DNA of 64,000 nucleotides from Clostridiales bacterium SIT11. GTDB taxonomy: Bacteria > Bacillota > Clostridia > Tissierellales > Peptoniphilaceae. Numbering within the stretch: position 1 is the stretch's first letter; each line of letters begins with the position of its first letter. This document shows, one piece after another, positions 51,873 to 59,239 of the stretch. The translations under genes were made by a program, and so were the position numbers. The stretch lies in assembly GCA_001299455.1 (NCBI GenBank), contig CYUK01000003.1:372001-436000 (forward strand). The letters run 5' to 3'. A model generated the notes under the pieces. The model was not told the origin of the DNA. It saw only the letters and a list, made by a program, of their open reading frames with translations, and did no database searches.

Positions 51873-52007
51873 AACAATCCTCCTCATCACTTATTTATAA
51901 ATATGATAACAAATAAATATTACACTCAAGCTATTCTAATCTTTCTCTAATATTAATAAACCTTTCAGCAATCTTAAATATTTTAAAATTAAAAGTCAAT
52001 AAAAAAA

Positions 52008-52030
52008 GATCTAGAAGAATATCCTAGATC
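52008..52030 (-). terminator. Terminator of the island two-component operon
   Basis: GATCTAG and CTAGATC arms around AAGAATATC; seven T follow on the minus strand. Confidence 0.82.
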
Positions 52031-52038
52031 CATATATC

Positions 52039-53460
52039 TTAATTTAATTTATTTAATTCTATTATAAAACTTTTATTATAGAGTTCTGTATTGTTTTGAT
52101 TCAAAAATATCTTTCCATTATGTTTCTCTACAATTTTTTTCGCAATAGATAAACCAAGTCCTCTATTTTTATTAGAAGTGTTTCTTGAGGTATCATTAGT
52201 AACAAATGGTTCAAAAATATTTTTTGCCAACTTTTCATTTATTTTATTTCCACTATCTCCAATAATTAGCTTAACTTTTTCGAAGCAATTTTCTATAGAA
52301 AAATACACTGTAATATATTTTTCGTTATGATCAATTATATTTTTCATCAAATTCTTAAATACTCTAGAAAATATGTTTTGATCAATCTTTACAAATAATT
52401 TTTCATCCGGAATGTTAATTATTACATTCATCTCATTTTGCTCAAATATTGGTAAAAAGTCTATTATTGCATTCCTTGTAAATTCACAGAAATCAATTTT
52501 CTCAAGATTTAAACTATAAGAATAATCCTCATACTCTATAATTTCTGATAATTCGTTTAACAAAGTGTCTATATTCGATGCATTTTTGTCAATAGATTCC
52601 AAATATTTTTTAGAACTTTCTATTGGAATTCTTCCATTAATTAATGCTTCTGAGAAACCTTTAATAACAGTAATCGGTGTCTTGAGATCATGCCTTATAT
52701 CAATAAATAACTGAATCCTTCTTTTTTCATTTTCAAGTCTCTCTTTTTGAAATTCTCTTAGTGATTTCACCGTTGAATTAAATTCATTTTGAATAAAATC
52801 AAATTCAGAAATATTATTATATTCTTGTTTTCTTAAACTAAATGAATAGTCTTCTTTCTTTAACTTTTTAAAACCCATTTCTAATTCACTTAAAGGATTA
52901 TATAATTTCCTATGTAATACTTTTGAGAATATGAGCACAATTATAAAAGTTCCTAAAATAAATAAAATAACTTTTAGTGTAAAAAATAGAAAAATTAATC
53001 CCGAATCTTGCATACTAGGAGTAACAAAAACCCTATTACTAATATATTTTGTTGGTATAACAACAACTCCATATTTGTTTATTCCATTTTTCTTTATATT
53101 TTTCATAGATGCAAAATAAGTTCTGTCTTTGTATTTATATTTACCTTTATTCAAATTAACAATATCATCAAAAGAATAAACTTTTGGAGCATTATCATCT
53201 GATATATAACTCAAAGATAAATCATTATTTAATATGAGTATCCAACCATCAAGCTTTTTAATTTTATTCTCATTCTCACTTAGGTCCTCATCAAAAATAT
53301 GATCTGCAGAATACTGATGAGCAATATTTGAAAATATTTTATTCCCAACCACTTCCATAATACTTGAAGTTAAAATGTTATATACATATACAATAAGAAC
53401 AATGGATATTATGCTTATGAACAAAAACTTTTTGAATGTAATTTGTTTGTTTTTAATCAT
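52039..53460 (-). CDS. Sensor histidine kinase (HisKA type, island)
   Basis: Membrane kinase of 473 residues: membrane segment at residues 10-30, an extracytoplasmic domain to about residue 150, second segment (about 155-180), HAMP-like linker, H-box DIRHDLKTPITVIKGF near residue 255, and ATPase domain ending in the G-box RNTSNKNRGLGLSIAKKIVE near residue 435. AT-rich codons. The gene overlaps its response regulator by 8 bases. Confidence 0.93.
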   Translation of the reverse strand: MIKNKQITFKKFLFISIISIVLIVYVYNILTSSIMEVVGNKIFSNIAHQYSADHIFDEDLSENENKIKKLDGWILILNNDLSLSYISDDNAPKVYSFDDIVNLNKGKYKYKDRTYFASMKNIKKNGINKYGVVVIPTKYISNRVFVTPSMQDSGLIFLFFTLKVILFILGTFIIVLIFSKVLHRKLYNPLSELEMGFKKLKKEDYSFSLRKQEYNNISEFDFIQNEFNSTVKSLREFQKERLENEKRRIQLFIDIRHDLKTPITVIKGFSEALINGRIPIESSKKYLESIDKNASNIDTLLNELSEIIEYEDYSYSLNLEKIDFCEFTRNAIIDFLPIFEQNEMNVIINIPDEKLFVKIDQNIFSRVFKNLMKNIIDHNEKYITVYFSIENCFEKVKLIIGDSGNKINEKLAKNIFEPFVTNDTSRNTSNKNRGLGLSIAKKIVEKHNGKIFLNQNNTELYNKSFIIELNKLN

Positions 53461-54133
53461 TAAATTTATACCCCAGTCCCCTTATTGTTATAATGTGTTT
53501 CTTTTCACAATCTCGATCTCCAATTTTATCTCTCAGTCTACTAATATAAACAGAAACTATATTATTATCATAATATTCATTATCATTCCAAATTCTTTCT
53601 AATAAAATGTCAGTAGTAAATACCTTATTCTTGTTTTGCATTAAAAATTCTAATAATTTATATTCTTGACCTGTAAGATCTATAATTTTCCCTGAACGAA
53701 ATACTTCACAAGTTTCCATATTCAATTCTAAATTCCCTGATTTTATAGTCTTATTATTATTTTTTGAATCAACTCTTCTCAATAATGCATTAACTCGTGC
53801 AAACAATTCCATAGGATTAAATGGCTTAACAACATAGTCATCTGCACCCTTATCTAATCCGAGTATTATTTCAAAGTCAAGATTTTTAGAAGATAATATT
53901 ATAATTGGTATATCACTTGTTTCTCTAATTTTCTTTAATACTTGGTAACCATCTAATATTGGCAGCATCAAATCTAAAATTATCAAATCAAATTTTTCTT
54001 CATCAAAAAATTTTAAACCTTGTCTACCATCTTTTGCGTCAAAGATTTCCATAGATTCAGGCTTATATAATTTAATTAAATCAATAATATCTTCATTGTC
54101 TTCTATAATTAGCAATTTAATAATTTTTGCCAT
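53453..54133 (-). CDS. OmpR-type response regulator (island)
   Basis: Response regulator of 226 residues: receiver with phosphoacceptor Asp in FDLIILDLMLPILDGYQVL near residue 53 and Lys in GADDYVVKPFNPMELFAR near residue 102, then an OmpR winged helix (GQEYKLLEFLMQNKNKVF and VSVYISRLRDKIGDR). Likely controls the neighbouring ABC exporter. Starts behind GGGAG. Confidence 0.94.
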   Translation of the reverse strand: MAKIIKLLIIEDNEDIIDLIKLYKPESMEIFDAKDGRQGLKFFDEEKFDLIILDLMLPILDGYQVLKKIRETSDIPIIILSSKNLDFEIILGLDKGADDYVVKPFNPMELFARVNALLRRVDSKNNNKTIKSGNLELNMETCEVFRSGKIIDLTGQEYKLLEFLMQNKNKVFTTDILLERIWNDNEYYDNNIVSVYISRLRDKIGDRDCEKKHIITIRGLGYKFND

Positions 54134-54565
54134 AATTACTCCCTTTTTACAAAATTTGTTGTTTCACAAAACGAATTCAATAAGTATGATAAATTAAAAA
54201 AATTTAATAAATGTATATCATACCATTAAAATCCAATCCAAGATTTTACTATTTATGCTTTATAATCATTGTATCATGATTTAATCATTGATAATTTATA
54301 TAAAATCGCCTAGGAAATAATGAAATCATATAATCTTATTTCATAGACCATAAATATTTTTCTACATGGATCTTTTCTATATTCTCTATTGAGTTTGTAA
54401 TTTATCTAATGAAAAAGTAATAGATTAATCCTTGTTATCTAGTACTTAATATTTTCTTGACTATGATTTGCCAGTCACTGTCTGTTAAATTACATCTCAT
54501 AAATCCAATTATAAAAATTAAACTGGGATTCATAACAAACCCCAGTTTCATAATTAGCGTGTTCT
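54134..54565. other. 432-bp AT-rich spacer
   Basis: Contains the presumed promoter region of the response regulator on the left and the terminator of the metG fragment (54520-54548) on the right. I see no open frame or repeat of note in between. Confidence 0.5.
54520..54548 (-). terminator. Terminator after the metG fragment
   Basis: AAACTGGG and CCCAGTTT arms with AATTTTTAT following on the minus strand. Confidence 0.8.
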
Positions 54566-55009
54566 TTAATATAATTTTGATCCTGCTGGAATATTATCAT
54601 CCAACATTATTAAGTTAAGTTTTTCTTCTCCGTCGTACTCACAAATTGCAGATATAATCATACCTTCTGAGTCGATTCCCATCATCTTACGAGGAGGAAG
54701 ATTACAAATTGCAAGTAGTGTCTTTCCAATTAAGCTCTCTGCACTGTAATATTCCTTAATACCAGATAAAATAACTCTTTCTTTTTCAGAACCATCATCT
54801 AATGTAAATTTCAAAAGTTTTTTTGACTTAGGAACTTCTTCACAGTTCTTAACTTTTATAACTCTAAAATCAGATTTTGAGAATGTATCAAAATCAACCA
54901 TATCTTCAAATAATGGTTCCACTTTTACCTTGGATAGGTCAAGATTTTCTGCCTTGACTTCTTGGTCTGAAGCTTCTTGGCTGCCTCCTTCTTCTCCCAA
55001 AGGCTTCAT
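54566..55009 (-). pseudogene. metG: C-terminal fragment of methionyl-tRNA synthetase (tRNA-binding domain)
   Basis: Carries only the last 147 residues of a long-form MetRS: a linker (GEEGGSQEASDQEVKAENLD) and the dimerising OB-fold tRNA-binding domain (FDTFSKSDFRVIKVKNCEEV, KLLKFTLDDGSEKERVILSG, LPPRKMMGIDSEGMIISA). Catalytic domain, KMSKS loop and anticodon domain are missing. In-frame homology continues upstream of the ATG (RQLSKVEGIFPT) to about 55050, then a stop appears beside an integrase attachment region. So it is the 3' piece of metG cut off by an insertion. Bases of the first 75 or so (about 48% GC) are host-like, the rest AT-rich, hinting at a hybrid. Confidence 0.85.
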
Positions 55010-55031
55010 TGTTGGGAAAATCCCCTCTACC

Positions 55032-55047
55032 TTAGATAATTGTCTAA
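55032..55047. other. Candidate integrase core (att) site
   Basis: TTAGA and TCTAA arms (55032-55036, 55043-55047) around a six-base centre TAATTG, the form of a tyrosine-recombinase core. It lies exactly where metG homology ends. Confidence 0.4.
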
Positions 55048-55082
55048 ATCTCTATAAAAGTCTATTTTATGGTACTTCTCCA

Positions 55083-55162
55083 TTTACGACAATTTGCTAA
55101 CTCTCTATAAGTGCCTATAGATTTCTAGCAAATTGTCGTAAATTTGTCGTAAGCTGTCGTAA
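55083..55162. repeat. Integrase arm-type binding sites
   Basis: A perfect 17-base inverted repeat, TTTACGACAATTTGCTA (55083-55099) and TAGCAAATTGTCGTAAA (55126-55142), plus three direct copies of TGTCGTAA at 55134, 55145 and 55155, that is, 11 and 10 bases apart, on one helix face. They end three bases before the integrase stop codon. Confidence 0.6.
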
Positions 55163-55165
55163 ATT

Positions 55166-56401
55166 CTAAAATATAAATTTCATTGCTTTTTCAAATTCTC
55201 CCATCTGTTCTATCTTAAAGTCCTCTGTAGCATCTACATATATATCCATTGTTGTACTAATATCAGAATGACCTAGAATAGACTGCATTGCTTTTGTATT
55301 TATATTTTGTTCATTAAGCCTTGTAGTAAAGGTGTGTCTGAAAATGTGATTGCTTAAATGTGGAACTAATAGAATATCATTAGAGTTCGATTTATTTTTA
55401 TCCATTATACTTAAATTACAATCTCTAACAATTCTTCTTAAAGCTTTATTAAGTGTTCCATTATTGTGAACCTTTCCGAATCTATTTAAAAATACAAAGT
55501 CTTTAAATCCATCGATTGAATCACAACATTCGATTCCAAAAGTTTTTTGTAACTCTCTTTCCATAAGAAAAGCATCTTTTACTTTTTGAACCATAGGAAT
55601 ACTTCGCTTACCTGATTCTGTCTTCGGTGTATTAATAGCATATCTATTGTTTAATCCTTTACCTTTACTATAATATACCAAAGTCCTATTTACATTTATA
55701 AGACCATTATCAAAATCTAGATCGTCCCATTGCAATCCTGTGACTTCTCCAACTCTCATGCCTGTCCAAAGCATAACAATGAATATTGGATACCATTTTT
55801 TATATTCATCACTATTAGATAAATATTCTTCAAATAGCACCTGTTCTTCTATTGTCATGGCTTTTTTCTTCGGAGATTCATTTCGATAAGCTACTTTCAG
55901 TTCCTTTAAAGCATTGTCAGACGGATTAAACCTTATATATTCGTCATCCACTGCTAATTCTAAAACCTGATGTAAGACAGTATGAACACAATCTATGGTA
56001 GAAACCATCAATCCCTGATCTTCCTTTAATCTGTTATAAAAACTTCTAACATCAGATCTTTTAATATCAGATAGTTTAATGCGACCAAAAGTCGGTTCTA
56101 CAAATTGTTGATACATATAGATGTAATTTTTAAAGGTATTATCCTTTAAACCTCTTTTTACCTTTGTCCATAGCTTAAAAGTATCATTTACAGACAAGCT
56201 ACTTCCTTCGTTGTTGATTCCATCTATAGTATTGCGTAAAATATCTAATTCTTTTTCTCTTAATTCTTTTAGAGTTTTCGCATAGATAGATTTTCTACGA
56301 CCTATTTTGTCTTGCCACTTAAATTCATAAGTGCCATTTGACCTTTGATATTCACCGTCTTTTAAAACAACCCCTTTACTATCTTTGCGTCTTTTTACCA
56401 T
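55166..56401 (-). CDS. int: Tyrosine site-specific integrase (Tn916 Int family)
   Basis: Integrase of 411 residues. N-terminal arm-binding AP2-like domain (SNGTYEFKWQDKIGRRKSIY near residue 20), SAM-like core-binding domain (residues 65-165), and catalytic domain with Arg in WTGMRVGEVTGLQW near residue 215, the HxxR region HLSNHIFRHTFTTRL near residue 345, GHSDISTTMDIYVD with His and the nucleophile Tyr near residue 390. Its stop is adjacent to the repeat cluster, and xis lies upstream, as in Tn916-like elements. Because the integrase sits next to its attachment site, the element extends to the right. Confidence 0.96.
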   Translation of the reverse strand: MVKRRKDSKGVVLKDGEYQRSNGTYEFKWQDKIGRRKSIYAKTLKELREKELDILRNTIDGINNEGSSLSVNDTFKLWTKVKRGLKDNTFKNYIYMYQQFVEPTFGRIKLSDIKRSDVRSFYNRLKEDQGLMVSTIDCVHTVLHQVLELAVDDEYIRFNPSDNALKELKVAYRNESPKKKAMTIEEQVLFEEYLSNSDEYKKWYPIFIVMLWTGMRVGEVTGLQWDDLDFDNGLINVNRTLVYYSKGKGLNNRYAINTPKTESGKRSIPMVQKVKDAFLMERELQKTFGIECCDSIDGFKDFVFLNRFGKVHNNGTLNKALRRIVRDCNLSIMDKNKSNSNDILLVPHLSNHIFRHTFTTRLNEQNINTKAMQSILGHSDISTTMDIYVDATEDFKIEQMGEFEKAMKFIF

Positions 56402-56478
56402 AAAAATTCTCCTTTTTTGATAAAAGACACGCTATAATTATTATACCGCATTAAGCGTGTTTTATATATAGTTTTAGA

Positions 56479-56688
56479 TTAAATAGAGAACTGTCTATTT
56501 AAATATTCTTCCATTAACTTTTTCTTAATAAGACGCTTACTACCATTAAATAATACAAAATCGCAATCATCTTCATCCGTTAATTGTCTAACTTTATCTT
56601 GACCAATATTAAAATATTCAGATGCTTCTTTTAATGTTAGAAATGCTTTTTCACAAACACGAACTCCTTTTATATTTTCATTAATCAT
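56479..56688 (-). CDS. xis: Excisionase (Tn916 Xis-like)
   Basis: Small winged-helix DNA-bending protein of 69 residues with CEKAFLTLKEASEYFNIGQD followed by KVRQL near residue 10 and RLIKKKLMEEYLNRQ near the end, as in Tn916 Xis. ATG 56688 behind TTGGAGG is chosen over one 72 bases upstream. It lies 77 bases before int. Confidence 0.9.
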   Translation of the reverse strand: MINENIKGVRVCEKAFLTLKEASEYFNIGQDKVRQLTDEDDCDFVLFNGSKRLIKKKLMEEYLNRQFSI

Positions 56689-57123
56689 AAATCCTCCAAA
56701 TAATATATTTAAAATATTTATTTTAATATTTTTAAAGTTTTTTGACATTGACAAGTGCATTGGATTAGCAACATAGGAATCTCACCTCCGCCTCTGTTCA
56801 GGATGAGCCGGCTTCAACCTTAGAAGTATCATTATCCTCATTTTCTTCATAGCGAATAGGGTATCCCTCCCTATGTTCAAACTCTTACTTATCGCTCCCT
56901 TTCTTCTTCCCTTGCTTTTTGCTTAGCAGTACTTGTTTTACCGAATTATTCAGCAGAAAGATCTTGGCGGATAGGTTATTACGCTCCAAAAATGATTAAT
57001 GTCTTGTCTTGGTCTATTCAATTGTTAAGGTTCAAATATTATTTAGATTGCTTTTAAAATAGAAAGAGGACAAAACTCCCCTCACTTTATAAAGGAAAAT
57101 TTGCCCTCTTTGGTAACCAGAAA
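56689..57123. other. 435-bp region upstream of xis with a decayed coding remnant
   Basis: Carries the start region of xis, a GGCGGAGGTGAG ribosome-like site at about 56785, the decayed remnant listed separately (56798-56986), and an AT-rich stretch after the sigma-like gene. No intact gene. Confidence 0.5.
56798..56986 (-). pseudogene. Frameshifted remnant of a conjugative-element gene
   Basis: On the minus strand three successive frames give RNNLSAKIFLLNNS, then KTSTAKQKAREEERER, then EFEHREGYPIRYEENEDNDT and SKVEAGSS with a stop at 56798. Read together they look like the C-terminus of one basic, helical protein broken by at least two frameshifts. It ends 110 bases before xis. I cannot name the family with confidence. 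Confidence 0.45.
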
Positions 57124-57534
57124 CTATATTTCTTCTATAAATTTCTTTAGTTTTTCTAAAATCTTATCTCGCCTTTTTATTAAAGCAGGATGTGATATAT
57201 TTTGAGTCTTTGATACTGCACGAAGTGTTTCATCATTGAAATATAATCTTTCAATTATTTCTCGTTCATCCTTATTTAACTTTGACATTGCATTTCTTAG
57301 TGCTTCAATCATCATTTGTGTAGCTACAACTTTTTCAACATCAACATTTTTATCTTCTAGATTATCTTCAAAATTCCCATCGTGATTTAGAGACGAAAAA
57401 AATAGCAAGTGGTTTTTCTTGTCCACCTGCTCCAAATACTTTTCGTGTTCTTTTTCTCGCCAGTAGACTTTATAAATATCTTCACTGACTTTTACCTTTT
57501 GCCCTCTGACATAAAGGTAATACTCTTTTGCCAT
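57124..57534 (-). CDS. Sigma-70 region-4-like regulator (Tn916 orf7 type)
   Basis: Regulatory protein of 136 residues. N-terminal YYLYVRGQKVKVSEDIYKVYWR and a hydrophilic middle, then a C-terminal helix-turn-helix of sigma region 4.2 (ALRNAMSKLNKDEREIIERL, NISHPALIKRRDKILEKLKKF). The same domain order is found in the sigma-like regulators of Tn916-type elements. It lies upstream of xis-int in the same direction. Its ATG is overlapped by a short leader reading frame with an attenuator. Confidence 0.88.
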   Translation of the reverse strand: MAKEYYLYVRGQKVKVSEDIYKVYWREKEHEKYLEQVDKKNHLLFFSSLNHDGNFEDNLEDKNVDVEKVVATQMMIEALRNAMSKLNKDEREIIERLYFNDETLRAVSKTQNISHPALIKRRDKILEKLKKFIEEI

Positions 57535-57605
57535 AAAGTTTCCTCCATTTCTTTTTTGTCTATTTGTTTTTCAGACAAAAAAGGAGGACTCCTGCATCTT
57601 GGCAT
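57492..57605 (-). CDS. Leader peptide (37 residues) before the sigma-like gene
   Basis: Short reading frame from ATG 57605 with AGAGG eight bases before it, encoding MPRCRSPPFLSEKQIDKKEM and 17 more residues, ending at 57492 inside the sigma-like gene. A terminator hairpin overlaps its first codons and the downstream gene's ribosome site lies inside it, so ribosome progress here can decide readthrough. The Pro-Pro and Arg codons near the start are potential stall points. Its coding role is inferred from this layout. Confidence 0.55.
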   Translation of the reverse strand: MPRCRSPPFLSEKQIDKKEMEETLWQKSITFMSEGKR

Positions 57606-57620
57606 AAGAAGTCCTCTGAA
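57585..57620 (-). terminator. Attenuator hairpin over the leader peptide start
   Basis: GAGGACT and AGTCCTC arms around TCTTATGCCAAGATGCAGG, followed by CTTTTTTG on the minus strand. The loop contains the leader ATG. A further AGACAAAAAA/TTTTTTGTCT hairpin lies downstream (57551-57581). Confidence 0.65.
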
Positions 57621-57853
57621 ATGAAAGAAATCCGTTCTTTCTTTTACTATATTTAATTGTTTAGACGAGAAAATGTAAAGACAGACAACTACAAGAATTA
57701 TAGAAAAAAGGAGTATTTTTATTCCATTTCAATTCTACAAGGTAACTTATACACTTGTTCATCTCCCTTTCCCTCCGTTCATTATAGATAAATAGCATCC
57801 ATACCTACAGCCTCTTTTGATTATTTTCGCTTTTATATCAAATGTCCTTGTAT

Positions 57854-59203
57854 TTATGCTTTGTCTTTTCCCATTTTCCTAAGTCCATTAAGCATTAAAA
57901 ACAGTCCCAACATAATCATACTAAAATCTACGATAGGTTCTGTCCACCAAACTGCTGACGCTCCAAATGCCTTTGGAAATAGTAATATTGCAGGAATAAA
58001 TAAAACTAACTGTCTAAGCATTACAATCATGCCTGCTTTTTTTCCATCTCCTATGGATTGGAAAAATGTAAGTGTCATAATCATAATTCCATATAAGATG
58101 AATGTTGAATAAAACATCTTAAAGTTTACAACACCAACTTCAATAATCTCCCTTCTCACACTGAATAATGATAGTAATTTTTCTGAACAAAACATTGATG
58201 GTATCCATGAAGCAGCTGCAAGAATTGTTGCACCATACATAAAAATCTTCATCGTACCTTTTACTCTTCCGTATTGTTTTGCTCCGAAATTAGCTCCAAT
58301 AACAGGTTGTAAGCCTTGACTCATACCCCACAGTGGAATAAAGGAAAACATATATAATCGCATTGTAGCAGACATCAAAATTCCCCAATCATCTCCTCCA
58401 TACGCAAAGGCTTGCTTAAACAAAAATGTTTGCTGTACTGCAAATAAAATTTGCATCATCATTGCTGAACTTCCTATACTGAACATTTCGCTATAAATTG
58501 CCTTGTATTTTTGAATTTTATGGATCCCTACAAAAGCACTTTTCTTTGAAAAATAGTGGAATGTCAATATTGCTTGTACAATTTGAGATATTACAGTTGC
58601 AATAGCTGCACCTTCAATCGCATATTCACCCATCAACTTCATAAAAATAGGATCTAAAATAATGTTTAATATAGCTCCCGCGCCCATAATCATCATTGAT
58701 TGCTTTAATGCACCTTCGCCACGCATTGTCATATTTCCCGCTTGAGCAAAATTCACAAATATAGAGCCAAAGAAAACTATTCTTAAATATCTCACACCAA
58801 GTTCTTTAATATTTCCTTTAGCTCCTACCAAATCTAAAAAATGAGGTGCAAAAACCAAACCCAATATCGTGATAATTACAGAAAAAAATATTACCCAGTA
58901 ACAAAAATTCCCGAATATTTTATCTGTCGTTTCTTTATCGCCCTTTCCGATTGCTCTTGATAGTATTGAGGCACTTCCAACGCCAATCAATGCCGATATT
59001 CCTCCATTTATAATCGTTAAGGACATAGACACACTAATGGCTGACATAGCATAATCACCAATGAGCCATCCTGCAAACACACCATCCATAAATGGATACA
59101 ATCCTATGACAATCATCCCGATTATTCCGGGAATTGCCAACTTAAATAACAGTTCTTTAGGACTTTTGGTTAATAGTTGTGTTTTCATATCTTGTTTTCC
59201 CAT
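57854..59203 (-). CDS. MATE-family efflux transporter
   Basis: Multidrug/toxin extrusion carrier of 449 residues with 12 segments in two halves. KELLFKLAIPGIIGMIVIGL near residue 15, YPFMDGVFAGWLIGDYAMSA near residue 33, SILSRAIGKGDKETTDKIFG near residue 85 and, in the second half, FIPLWGMSQGLQPVIGANFG near residue 265 identify the family. ATG 59203 behind GGAGGA is used. It follows the two ABC transporter genes and is probably part of the same cargo. Confidence 0.92.
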   Translation of the reverse strand: MGKQDMKTQLLTKSPKELLFKLAIPGIIGMIVIGLYPFMDGVFAGWLIGDYAMSAISVSMSLTIINGGISALIGVGSASILSRAIGKGDKETTDKIFGNFCYWVIFFSVIITILGLVFAPHFLDLVGAKGNIKELGVRYLRIVFFGSIFVNFAQAGNMTMRGEGALKQSMMIMGAGAILNIILDPIFMKLMGEYAIEGAAIATVISQIVQAILTFHYFSKKSAFVGIHKIQKYKAIYSEMFSIGSSAMMMQILFAVQQTFLFKQAFAYGGDDWGILMSATMRLYMFSFIPLWGMSQGLQPVIGANFGAKQYGRVKGTMKIFMYGATILAAASWIPSMFCSEKLLSLFSVRREIIEVGVVNFKMFYSTFILYGIMIMTLTFFQSIGDGKKAGMIVMLRQLVLFIPAILLFPKAFGASAVWWTEPIVDFSMIMLGLFLMLNGLRKMGKDKA

Positions 59204-59239
59204 ATGACTTCCTCCAGTTGTTTTCAATATTTTTATAAC

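Noticed and set aside
54566-55009. Free-standing tRNA-binding protein (CsaA/Trbp111-like) instead of a metG fragment
   Set aside because: Possible, but the linker and the in-frame MetRS-like text upstream of the ATG, ending at an integrase site, favour a metG remnant.
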